A stretch of 64,000 nucleotides of DNA from an uncultured Ruminococcus sp. Lineage in GTDB: Bacteria > Bacillota > Clostridia > Lachnospirales > Lachnospiraceae. A program made the translations under genes and the position numbers. The stretch covers positions 62,001 to 126,000 of the forward strand of contig UQKK01000006.1 of assembly GCA_900541505.1 (NCBI GenBank), in the 5' to 3' direction. Below, one piece after another: positions 41,966 through 49,812 of this stretch; the first letter of the stretch is position 1, and each line of letters begins with the position of its first letter. The notes beneath the pieces are model-generated. The model did not search any database. It saw only the letters and a program-made list of their open reading frames with translations, and had not been told where the DNA came from.

Positions 41966-42080
41966 TTCAATCTCCTTTAGTTTTGTTTTACGTGTGGAAG
42001 GTCTCGAACACACGGCACATTTAACGGCGGTGACCGCCGGCAAGCCCGATAAGACCTTATTTTTAATGGGCTTTGCTACG
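41966..42080 (-). promoter_or_regulatory. queT leader, candidate preQ1 riboswitch
   Basis: From the predicted start near 42080 to queT. It contains CGTAGCAAAGCCC, then ATTAAAAATAAGG (a preQ1-like A-rich tail), a GCCC/GGGC stem, the palindromic hairpin CGGCGGT/ACCGCCG and a CGTGTG/CACACG stem. Length and gene context would suit class III, but the class is not proven. Confidence 0.45.
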
Positions 42081-42086
42081 GGAGGT

Positions 42087-42115
42087 AGTATAGCACATCC
42101 TTGTGAGGTTTGCAA
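42087..42115 (-). promoter_or_regulatory. queT promoter
   Basis: On the minus strand TTGCAA (42115-42110), 17 nt, TATACT (42092-42087). Confidence 0.65.
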
Positions 42116-42176
42116 TGGAGGAATTTTTGAAGTGGAATTTTTAACGTGGAGAGATGTCAAGATTACAGATAGCTGA

Positions 42177-42205
42177 TTGAAAAAATAAAGCACATATGGT
42201 ACACT
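42177..42205 (+). promoter_or_regulatory. Promoter of holin-like toxin
   Basis: TTGAAA (42177-42182), 17 nt, TACACT (42200-42205). The predicted transcript starts near 42212. Confidence 0.55.
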
Positions 42206-42211
42206 TGTACT

Positions 42212-42465
42212 AGAACAACCGTGTTACAGGGTGGTTGACCTCTATTCTACATAGAATGGGGGTGGTGCGGATGGACAAGAAACCATTTGACTTTCGTGAT
42301 TTAATGGCATTTGGAATGTTCATTCTGGCATTACTGACATTCGTTTTTACGTTTATCAGATAATGGTTTAAACATAGAAAAACCACCCCGGAACTTTGGC
42401 GAGTGAAGAGGTGGTAATTCTATCATCATAATTCATGAGGTCAACCCCTTGTGGGCGGTTGTTCT
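42212..42465 (+). repeat. Complementary 5' and 3' ends of toxin mRNA
   Basis: 42212-42241 (AGAACAACCG...GGTTGACCT) and 42438-42465 (AGGTCAACC...CGGTTGTTCT) are largely complementary, so the mRNA ends can pair as in other type I toxins. TTTTT follows the 3' copy. Confidence 0.65.
42271..42363 (+). CDS. Putative holin-like type I toxin (Hol_Tox family)
   Basis: 30 aa: a charged start (MDKKPFDFRDL) followed by a single hydrophobic helix (MAFGMFILALLTFVFTFI) and a terminal Arg. This is the pattern of the 'putative holin-like toxin' family of Firmicutes, small membrane peptides that are toxic when overproduced. GGGGGTGGTG precedes the ATG by ~5-10 nt. The gene is enclosed by long-range complementary sequences and overlapped downstream by an antisense RNA, which supports a type I toxin-antitoxin locus. 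Confidence 0.8.
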   Translation: MDKKPFDFRDLMAFGMFILALLTFVFTFIR

Positions 42466-42471
42466 TTTTAT
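42375..42471 (-). ncRNA. Antisense antitoxin RNA
   Basis: About 97 nt on the minus strand between a good promoter (42506-42478) and a terminator hairpin (ACCACC/GGTGGT, 42382-42415, followed by T5). It covers the 3' part of the toxin mRNA, and its first ~30 nt resemble the toxin mRNA's 5' end. Confidence 0.65.
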
Positions 42472-42477
42472 GTCTAT

Positions 42478-42506
42478 AATATAGCATATCCCTTCGACGT
42501 TTGCAA
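42478..42506 (-). promoter_or_regulatory. Promoter of antisense RNA
   Basis: TTGCAA (42506-42501), 17 nt, TATATT (42483-42478). The same block also precedes queT at 42087-42125. Confidence 0.65.
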
Positions 42507-42594
42507 TGGAGGAAATTTTTAGATTTCAATACTTACCAGCATTTTCTCCATAAAGAGGAAAAGCCGCCCAATAATGACTTGGAGCGGCAGTGCC

Positions 42595-43140
42595 TTAGAG
42601 TTCTATGGTGTTAAAATCAATCTCCAAATCCTCATATATTCCTGCTTTTACAGTTTCAGAAAATGTGTAGTCTCCGGCATCTTCAGACGCAAAATTATAA
42701 ACGAGAATCCGGTTCTTGTCTGGGTCAACAATCCAGTATTCCCTCACTCCGGCGGTGCGGTACTTAAACAATTTGGTGAAGTAGTCTGTGCGCCTGCTGC
42801 TCGGAGAGACAATCTCAATAATCCAGTCGGGAGCACCGCTGCATCCTTTGTCTGTGAGCTTTTCGGATGAGCATATAACACTGATATCCGGCTCGACATA
42901 GTTTTTATCGTCTTCGTTTAGAAAGACAGCAAATGGGGCAATATCGACCTCGCAGGAGCCGCCCTTTCTGTCAATGTAATCGGCAATCCTGCGACTAAGA
43001 GATAAAAGTATCTGTTGGTGTCTCCGTGACGGCGGAGCCATCATATACATCTGACCATCTATCAGCTCTGCCCGCTGTCCGTCCGGCAGTGCATAGATAT
43101 CATCAATCGTGTACTGGTTGTTCTGCTGTGGTAATGGCAT
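42595..43140 (-). CDS. Uma2-family (DUF820) nuclease-like protein
   Basis: 181 aa, started at the ATG behind AAAGGA; the frame extends 28 codons upstream without a clear ribosome site. The PD-(D/E)XK-like core is visible: YVEPDISVIC, then WIIEIVSPSS and the downstream Lys (FTKLFKY), with GVREYWIVDPDKN. Uma2 proteins are predicted endonucleases, numerous in cyanobacteria and some Firmicutes, role unclear. A small ribbon-helix-helix gene lies immediately upstream on the same strand. Confidence 0.85.
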   Translation of the reverse strand: MPLPQQNNQYTIDDIYALPDGQRAELIDGQMYMMAPPSRRHQQILLSLSRRIADYIDRKGGSCEVDIAPFAVFLNEDDKNYVEPDISVICSSEKLTDKGCSGAPDWIIEIVSPSSRRTDYFTKLFKYRTAGVREYWIVDPDKNRILVYNFASEDAGDYTFSETVKAGIYEDLEIDFNTIEL

Positions 43141-43224
43141 GGTAACACATCCTTTCATGGTGAGAGTGTTGACAGTTGCGTCGTGGTTATTCTTCATCTT
43201 TCCAAAATGCTTCATCAGGCTCAT

Positions 43225-43410
43225 CTATTGTCCACGCTCCATCCGTTCATCAATTGCTTTCTTGATATAGCCATTTACAGATTCTCCGGCGTGCTCTGCT
43301 GCCGTTTTGATTTCCTCATATTTCTTTTTTTGAACGTTCAGCGGAATACGCTTAAGTTTCGTTTTGGCGTACTGGATATCATATTTTGCCTTATCTTCTT
43401 TTGTTGGCAT
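43225..43410 (-). CDS. Ribbon-helix-helix (Arc/MetJ-like) small protein
   Basis: 61 aa. KLKRIPLNVQKKKYEEIKTA forms the beta strand and first helix and GESVNGYIKKAIDERME the second helix of an RHH DNA-binding fold. I choose the ATG at 43410; a TTG eight codons upstream lacks a ribosome site. It precedes the Uma2 gene by 84 bp and could be an antitoxin-like autorepressor. Three palindromic sites lie upstream, one overlapping its likely promoter. Confidence 0.7.
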   Translation of the reverse strand: MPTKEDKAKYDIQYAKTKLKRIPLNVQKKKYEEIKTAAEHAGESVNGYIKKAIDERMERGQ

Positions 43411-43499
43411 TCCTTCACCCACTTTCGTACACAACTTAATGGAGCGTTAAAATATCGAGTTATCCTCGCTACTTTAAGTAAAAGTATAGCATAGATGTA

Positions 43500-43588
43500 A
43501 GACTATGTACATAGTCTCGAATAATGAAGATGAAAAACTACGTGCATGTTTGTGAAAATGTCAATAAACGGAAAACTATGTATGTAGT
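43500..43588. promoter_or_regulatory. Three ACTATGTACATAGT-type palindromes
   Basis: A perfect 18-bp palindrome AGACTATGTACATAGTCT at 43500-43517, and degenerate copies at 43537-43550 and 43575-43588. The first covers a -35-like TGTACA that lies 17 nt before a minus-strand TATACT. They are likely operators for the RHH protein. The rest of 43411-43768 is gene-free. Confidence 0.6.
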
Positions 43589-43768
43589 ATAATGTAACCA
43601 AGATACATTCTTAGGGCAGTCATGCTCTACTCTGTAGATTTCTCCAATATATTTATTGTCCTAATTCACCATATTTTCTTCCAATTGTATTAAAAATATC
43701 AATACGTTATAATTAAGGAAAACAATATTTTTTGCAAAACCATACTGTGATAAGGGAGAAAAGGAACT

Positions 43769-46700
43769 ATGGGATTAGTGAAGTGTCCGGACTGCAAAAA
43801 GATGGTATCAGAGAGGGTAGAAGTGTGTCCTTTTTGCGGATGCCCGAAAGAATTTTTTGAAAAGGAAGAGATAGAGAAAACAGAAGAGACGAAAGCATCT
43901 CAGGAGAACGATGTGCAAAAGGAAAATCCCAAGGATATTTCCGCAGATTCGTATCAAGCGTTGGAAAGACTGCCGATAGAAGATTTAAGAAAAATGGCGG
44001 AGGGCGGAAACAGAGATGCGCAGTTCGAGTTAGGATATGCGTATTATATCGGCAATAACGTGAAGGAAGATAAAGAGAAAGCGCTGAAGTGGATGAAAAG
44101 AGCGGCAGAACAAGGTCATATGTGGGCTCAGTATAATTTGGGCGTGAGCTATAGCAAGGGGATAGGGACAGCGGAAAATAAGGAGAAGGCGGCAGAATGG
44201 TTTACAAAAGCGGCGGAGCAGGGAGTTGCAGAGTCACAATTTATGCTGGGAGAAGCCTACTATAATGGCGAAGGGGTGGCAATCAATGAGGGAGAGGCCG
44301 CAAAATGGTACAGAAGAGCGGCGGAACAGGGGCACGCGATTGCACAGAGTCTTTTAGCGGCCTGCTATTGCGATGGAGTAGGAGTGAGGCAAAACCTAGA
44401 GGAAGCGGTAAGGTGGTTTACAAAATCGGCAGAGCAGGGGCATGCTCCCGCGCAATACTGGCTGGGAATGGCGTATTATTATGGGGAAGTGACGGAGAAA
44501 GACGAGACAAAAAGCATAAAATGGATGAAAAAAGCTGCCGAACAAGGATATGAAGAGGCAAAGGCTTTTATAGCAGAGTATAATAAGGAACAGGAAAAAC
44601 TAACCGCTGAACTGGAAAAGCTTTTATCTTCTGCATCGGATTCAAATATGACGGAAGAACAATGGGAGGCTTTGGATAGAGACAGAGATATCGAATTTCA
44701 TTTAGCAGGGCATACCTGTACGATATCAGGAGAATTTAAGCATTATATCCAACTTCGCAAAGCATTTGAGAGGTATGCGTATGAACTCAGGAAAATGTTG
44801 GGCGAAGAATACGATAACACAGCTACCCTGGGCAAGGTTATAGAGGCAGCTCCACGGGCTGTAGAGAGCGTGATGAACGGTGTGATTGATTTGACGATGA
44901 AGACGTTTTACCGTTATGGAATCTCCATGACACCGCAGACGTTTCTCGATAAATATTATTATCGACCGGAATATGGCATGGATTACAACTGCATGATTAG
45001 TGAGCTGGTAGAGAAGTATGCGGAAGTGATGGATGAAAAAGCGGCGTTGGAAGAATACAGAGCAATGCAGAGGGCGTCACGCAGCAGATGGGAGGGCGGC
45101 GGTTTTGGGCTCAGCGGAGCTGTGAAAGGCGCGATTATGGCGGGCGTGCTCAATGCAGGCACGGATTTCATCAGAAGTTTCGGCGATGCTTCCCGGAGGA
45201 AAGCGGATAATGCATATATTCAGCAGAAGCTAAAGGATTTAAAAGATTCGGCTACATCTTACGCGCTGGTGGTAGCGGGAGGATATGCCGTAATCATAGG
45301 AGTCTTTCGCGCTGTCTATCATGAAGCGGTTGAGCAGGGAATCGCGGAAGGACCGGGGTATCCCATAGACAGCTATACTGCGGCGGTTAATCAGTGTGAA
45401 GCCACAAGGCGGTATGAAGAGAAGGAGGAAAAGCGCCTAGACGGTTACTTAAAGGCGCTGGTCATTGACCCATACTATGAAGGAACATATGGCTTACTCT
45501 ATGAAATAGTAAAAGGTACAGAAGCGGAATCAGAGCTTCTGGATATCATGGACTATTTTGGGATAACGACTTTGCTGGGAGGGTATGAGTCTACCCTGTA
45601 CAGAAAAATAGCCGATTTTTTTGCTGAATCGGAAATCCTGCGTGACTTTGATTATGAACACTATACATTGGAACAGTACCAGAAGGCGGTCTCGGAAAGA
45701 GAGCGGCTCTGGGAAGAGTACGGTAAGAATCTTCCCAGACAGGAGTGGCATTACAGACGACTGCTCCATTACATTTCAGAGGGCAAACGTATTCTGAAAA
45801 ATGAGATTTCAGATTATGAAGATGAGCAGGAGGCGAAGCTTCCTCTGGACGAATACATTCCCAAAGTGTTTGAGAAGAAATATTCCTGGGAAAATGCATC
45901 CTGTGACGGTTATTTGTGGGTTCCGGGCACAAATCTTTACTGCGCGTATACCAAGAACATTGATTTCTACAATTTCCAAAAATATTTAAAGCCGGGTTAT
46001 TCCTATCTTCTTATTTATGAAAATTCTATGGTACATAACGGGAAAAGGGGATTCGGAATTTTTGAAGAAGGAATCGTCTTTTTCGACACCAGAAAAACCA
46101 TATATTTTAAAGATATCATAGGATGCGAATACAATGAGGATAACGTGTCGGTGATATTTAAGACAAGGGAAGGAAACTATGAATTTCCCTATAACTTTGA
46201 ACATCAGTCACTTCATAAGGTGATTGATTCAGATGGACTCTATGGAAGTGGAAACACACTGACAGTAAAGCTGGAAAAGGTAATCAAACATTACCAGAAC
46301 TTACATCCGTGCAGTCAAGAGGATGGAAGCCCAGCGGATAGCAGCCAAAAGAATGGCAGTCCGGTAGATGGAAGCGAAGAAAACAGGAAACAAGACCGGG
46401 GAACTCAGACGCAGGGGGCGTCGAAGGCAGCAGTTTCGGAGAAGGTAAGTGCTCCGGCAGAAAATAAAGAAGACAAGTTCGCACAGAAAATAGAGGCGGC
46501 AAACAGCGGGGATGACTATGCACAGATGCAAGTGGCAGAATGTTATTTTCGCGGGAAAGGTGTAGAGCAGAATAAGGCGGAAGGCGTAAAATGGTACAGA
46601 AAGGCGGCAGAAGGCGGAAATAAATTCGCACAGTACAATTTGGGGCTTTATCATTCCAGGGGAGACGGTGTAGAGCGAAATCCGGCAGAGTCTGCAAAGT

Positions 46701-46996
46701 GGTATATGAAATCGGCAGAACAGGGACTCGACGATGCCCAGGTGAAAATCGGATATTGTTATCTGAGGGGAGAGGGCGTAGCACAGGATAAAAAGGAAGC
46801 GAAGAAATGGTTTAAGAAAGCCGCAAGGCGGGGGAACAAAGAGGCAAAAAAGGTGTTGGCAGACTTTGACGCGGCAGCAGCAGTAAAACCGGCAGAGACG
46901 GTAAATTTCTGCAGAAACTGCGGCAGAAAATTAGAGAAGGAATGGCTGATTTGTCCAAACTGCGGGACAAAAATAAATCGCCCCGCCCATTCTTAA
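43769..46996 (+). CDS. Large Sel1-repeat protein with zinc ribbons at both ends
   Basis: 1075 aa. The N-terminus is a zinc ribbon (VKCPDCKKMVSERVEVCPFC). About six Sel1-like repeats follow (~70-275), each like NAQFELGYAYYIGNNV...KAxKWMKRAAEQG. A ~600-residue central region contains glycine-rich hydrophobic stretches (LSGAVKGAIMAGVLNAG; YALVVAGGYAVIIGVF) and a C-terminal PH-like segment (FFDTRKTIYFKDIIGCEY). After a low-complexity Ser/Asp linker come three more Sel1 repeats (~905-1020) and a closing zinc ribbon (FCRNCGRKLEKEWLICPNCG). Sel1 repeats mediate protein contacts. No enzyme domain is recognised. Monocistronic. Confidence 0.78.
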   Translation: MGLVKCPDCKKMVSERVEVCPFCGCPKEFFEKEEIEKTEETKASQENDVQKENPKDISADSYQALERLPIEDLRKMAEGGNRDAQFELGYAYYIGNNVKEDKEKALKWMKRAAEQGHMWAQYNLGVSYSKGIGTAENKEKAAEWFTKAAEQGVAESQFMLGEAYYNGEGVAINEGEAAKWYRRAAEQGHAIAQSLLAACYCDGVGVRQNLEEAVRWFTKSAEQGHAPAQYWLGMAYYYGEVTEKDETKSIKWMKKAAEQGYEEAKAFIAEYNKEQEKLTAELEKLLSSASDSNMTEEQWEALDRDRDIEFHLAGHTCTISGEFKHYIQLRKAFERYAYELRKMLGEEYDNTATLGKVIEAAPRAVESVMNGVIDLTMKTFYRYGISMTPQTFLDKYYYRPEYGMDYNCMISELVEKYAEVMDEKAALEEYRAMQRASRSRWEGGGFGLSGAVKGAIMAGVLNAGTDFIRSFGDASRRKADNAYIQQKLKDLKDSATSYALVVAGGYAVIIGVFRAVYHEAVEQGIAEGPGYPIDSYTAAVNQCEATRRYEEKEEKRLDGYLKALVIDPYYEGTYGLLYEIVKGTEAESELLDIMDYFGITTLLGGYESTLYRKIADFFAESEILRDFDYEHYTLEQYQKAVSERERLWEEYGKNLPRQEWHYRRLLHYISEGKRILKNEISDYEDEQEAKLPLDEYIPKVFEKKYSWENASCDGYLWVPGTNLYCAYTKNIDFYNFQKYLKPGYSYLLIYENSMVHNGKRGFGIFEEGIVFFDTRKTIYFKDIIGCEYNEDNVSVIFKTREGNYEFPYNFEHQSLHKVIDSDGLYGSGNTLTVKLEKVIKHYQNLHPCSQEDGSPADSSQKNGSPVDGSEENRKQDRGTQTQGASKAAVSEKVSAPAENKEDKFAQKIEAANSGDDYAQMQVAECYFRGKGVEQNKAEGVKWYRKAAEGGNKFAQYNLGLYHSRGDGVERNPAESAKWYMKSAEQGLDDAQVKIGYCYLRGEGVAQDKKEAKKWFKKAARRGNKEAKKVLADFDAAAAVKPAETVNFCRNCGRKLEKEWLICPNCGTKINRPAHS

Positions 46997-47124
46997 GGAT
47001 TCTTAAGAGCTGAACTGCAACTATATAATTAGGGCTGTATTTCTCTTACGTTCAGTGTTATAATAATAACGTTACCCAAAACAGGCAGTCTTGGGCGGCG
47101 CAATAAGAAGAAGGAGTATTTGGT

Positions 47125-48516
47125 ATGGAACTGGTTACGATTCGGGAGTTATTTAAGAACAGAGAGCAGTATCTGGATAAAGAGGTGACCGTCGGAGGAT
47201 GGATTCGCAGTATCCGGGATTCGAAAACATTTGGCTTTATCGTAGTGAATGACGGTTCTTATTTTGAACCGCTTCAGATAGTATATCATGATAAAATGGA
47301 CAATTTCGCGGAGATTTCCAAACAGAATGTAGGCGCGGCAATCATCGTGACAGGTACGCTGGTGGCGACACCTCAGGCAAAGCAGCCCTTTGAGATTCAG
47401 GCGGAGACTGTGACCGTGGAAGGGGCGTCCGCGCCGGACTATCCGCTGCAGAAGAAACGCCATAGTTTCGAATATCTCAGGACAATTTCCCATCTTCGTC
47501 CGAGGACAAATACCTTCCAGGCGGTATTCAGAATACGGTCCCTGGCAGCGTATGCTATCCATAAATTCTTCCAGGAGAGAGGATTTGTCTATGTGCACAC
47601 CCCGCTGATTACAGGAAGTGACTGCGAGGGCGCGGGAGAGATGTTCCGCGTGACTACGCTGGATATGGAGAATGTGCCGAAGAATGAGGACGGCACTGTG
47701 GATTACTCGAAGGATTTCTTCGGGAAAGAGACGAGCCTGACCGTGAGCGGACAGTTGAACGGCGAGACTTACGCCCAGGCATTCCGCAGCATTTACACAT
47801 TCGGACCCACATTCAGAGCGGAAAATTCCAACACCACCAGACACGCGGCGGAGTTTTGGATGATTGAGCCGGAGATTGCGTTTGCGGACCTGGATGACAA
47901 TATGGATTTGGCGGAAGCTATGTTAAAATATGTGATTTCCTATGTGCTTGAGGAAGCGCCGGAGGAGATGAATTTCTTCAACTCCTTTGTGGATAAAGGA
48001 CTTCTGGAGCGTCTCAACAATGTGGTGAACTCGGATTTCGCGAGAGTGACCTATACAGAGGCAGTGGAAATCCTTGAGAAGAACAATGACAAATTTGAAT
48101 ATAAGGTATCCTGGGGATGTGACCTGCAGACAGAGCATGAGCGCTATCTCACCGAGGAAGTCTACAAGCGCCCCGTATTTGTTACCGATTATCCGAAGGA
48201 GATTAAGGCGTTTTATATGAAGCTCAACGAGGACGGAAAGACCGTGGCGGCAGTGGACTGTCTTGTTCCGGGAATCGGTGAGATTATCGGCGGAAGTCAG
48301 AGGGAAGACGATTACGAGAAGCTTAAAGGCAGGATGCAGGAGCTCGGTCTCAATGAAGAAGATTATAAGTTCTATCTGGATTTGAGAAAATACGGCTCTA
48401 CGAGACATGCGGGCTTCGGGCTTGGATTTGAGCGCTGCGTGATGTATTTGACAGGTATGTCCAATATCCGCGACGTCCTTCCGTTCCCGCGGACTGTAAA
48501 TAACTGTGAGCTTTAA
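47125..48516 (+). CDS. asnS: Asparaginyl-tRNA synthetase
   Basis: 463 aa class II synthetase charging tRNA-Asn. The N-terminal OB-fold anticodon domain (VTVGGWIRSIRDSKTFGFIV) is followed by the catalytic core: motif 2 region TFRAENSNTTRHAAEFWMIE and motif 3 GFGLGFERCVMYLTG. NIRDVLPFPRT is the usual AsnRS end. The 128-bp upstream region is too short for a T-box leader. The ATG lies behind AAGGAG. Confidence 0.96.
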   Translation: MELVTIRELFKNREQYLDKEVTVGGWIRSIRDSKTFGFIVVNDGSYFEPLQIVYHDKMDNFAEISKQNVGAAIIVTGTLVATPQAKQPFEIQAETVTVEGASAPDYPLQKKRHSFEYLRTISHLRPRTNTFQAVFRIRSLAAYAIHKFFQERGFVYVHTPLITGSDCEGAGEMFRVTTLDMENVPKNEDGTVDYSKDFFGKETSLTVSGQLNGETYAQAFRSIYTFGPTFRAENSNTTRHAAEFWMIEPEIAFADLDDNMDLAEAMLKYVISYVLEEAPEEMNFFNSFVDKGLLERLNNVVNSDFARVTYTEAVEILEKNNDKFEYKVSWGCDLQTEHERYLTEEVYKRPVFVTDYPKEIKAFYMKLNEDGKTVAAVDCLVPGIGEIIGGSQREDDYEKLKGRMQELGLNEEDYKFYLDLRKYGSTRHAGFGLGFERCVMYLTGMSNIRDVLPFPRTVNNCEL

Positions 48517-48549
48517 ACGGACGCTATAAGCAGAAGAGAGCAGATACAG

Positions 48550-48581
48550 ATGGGAGGCATGGTGCAAGCCACGCCTCCCAT
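48550..48581 (+). terminator. Hairpin after asnS
   Basis: ATGGGAGGC pairs with GCCTCCCAT around a 14-nt loop with further pairing (ATGG/CCA). The T-tract is weak. Confidence 0.5.
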
Positions 48582-48623
48582 TATAGTAAGTAAAGCAAAC
48601 AGCGGGGAGAGGAGATTTGTGAC

Positions 48624-49790
48624 ATGAAATTTATCCATATAGCGGATGTGCATCTGGGCGCGGAACCGGATGCGGGATACGCGTACACAAAAGGGCGGGC
48701 AAAGGAGCTATGGGATACCTTTGAGCAGGTCATTGATATCTGCGAGGAGGAGCAGACGGATTTACTTCTCATTGCAGGAGACTTGTTTCACCGCCAGCCT
48801 CTCTTGCGGGAGTTGAAAGAAGCGGATTACCTGTTTTCCACACTGTCCCACACGCAGGTGGTGCTGATAGCGGGGAATCACGACTATATCAGAAAGGATT
48901 CGTATTATCGGACCTTTGCATGGAGCGAGAATGTATATCCTCTCTTTGGCAGGGAGATGGAATATGTAGAATTTCCGGAGCTTCAGACGGCGGTCTACGG
49001 ATTCAGCTATTATGCGAAGGAAATCCGGGAGGCGAGATACGAGGAGGCAGCGGCGCATAGGATACAGCCTTTTGAAATTCTGCTTGCCCACGGCGGGGAT
49101 GAAAAGCATATCCCCATTCGCTGGGAAGAGCTGGAGAGGAGCGGCTTTTCCTATGTGGCGCTGGGGCATATCCATAAGCCTGTAGAAATCAGGAAGAATC
49201 ATATTGCCTATGCCGGGGCGCTGGAGCCGATTGACCGAAATGATACCGGGGAGCACGGTTTTATTCGGGGAGAGACTGACAGCCGGGGGACGAGGACGCA
49301 ATGGGTTCCCTTTGCCAGGAGAAGCTATCTGCGCCTCACCGTGACAGTGGACGAAAACCAGACATCGGGAAGCCTTGCCAGGGAGTTGAAGCGGGCGGTG
49401 GAAGAAAAGGGGACAGAGAACCTCTACCGCGTAACTCTCCGGGGCAGCCGGGATGCAGACGTGATATTTGATACAGACCACATGGATGCTTACGGCAACA
49501 TTCTGGAGATTCTTGACGAGACCCATCCGCACTATGATTTTGGACGTCTGGAGCAGGAGAACGCCGGGAACCTGCTGGGAGAGTACATCCGCATGTTCCG
49601 CCACTGCCTGCCGGATGAGGAGACCGTCCTGCGCGGCGGAGAATATCCGGCAGTCGAACGGACGGACGTGACTGGGGCTTATCCGGCAAGCGAAGGGCTG
49701 GACAGCGTTCTGCCAGACGGCGAGCCGGAGACAATCGAATATCTTGCGCTCTGTGAGGGCGTGGAGGCGATTCTGGCGAATAGGAAATGA
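48624..49790 (+). CDS. DNA repair exonuclease, SbcD/YhaO-like metallophosphatase
   Basis: 388 aa calcineurin-like phosphoesterase. Metal-binding motifs: D8 and H10 (IADVHLG), GDLFH (52-56), GNHD (84-87), LLAHGGDEKH and ALGHIHKP. It corresponds to the nuclease subunit of the Mre11/Rad50-like YhaO-YhaN complex of Firmicutes. The ATPase partner follows 22 bp downstream. Likely role: processing DNA ends or hairpins. Confidence 0.88.
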   Translation: MKFIHIADVHLGAEPDAGYAYTKGRAKELWDTFEQVIDICEEEQTDLLLIAGDLFHRQPLLRELKEADYLFSTLSHTQVVLIAGNHDYIRKDSYYRTFAWSENVYPLFGREMEYVEFPELQTAVYGFSYYAKEIREARYEEAAAHRIQPFEILLAHGGDEKHIPIRWEELERSGFSYVALGHIHKPVEIRKNHIAYAGALEPIDRNDTGEHGFIRGETDSRGTRTQWVPFARRSYLRLTVTVDENQTSGSLARELKRAVEEKGTENLYRVTLRGSRDADVIFDTDHMDAYGNILEILDETHPHYDFGRLEQENAGNLLGEYIRMFRHCLPDEETVLRGGEYPAVERTDVTGAYPASEGLDSVLPDGEPETIEYLALCEGVEAILANRK

Positions 49791-49812
49791 AATCCTGGGA
49801 GGGAATGACAAC

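Noticed and set aside
46997..47124. T-box leader for asnS
   Set aside because: Only 128 bp, with no T-box sequence or antiterminator hairpin.
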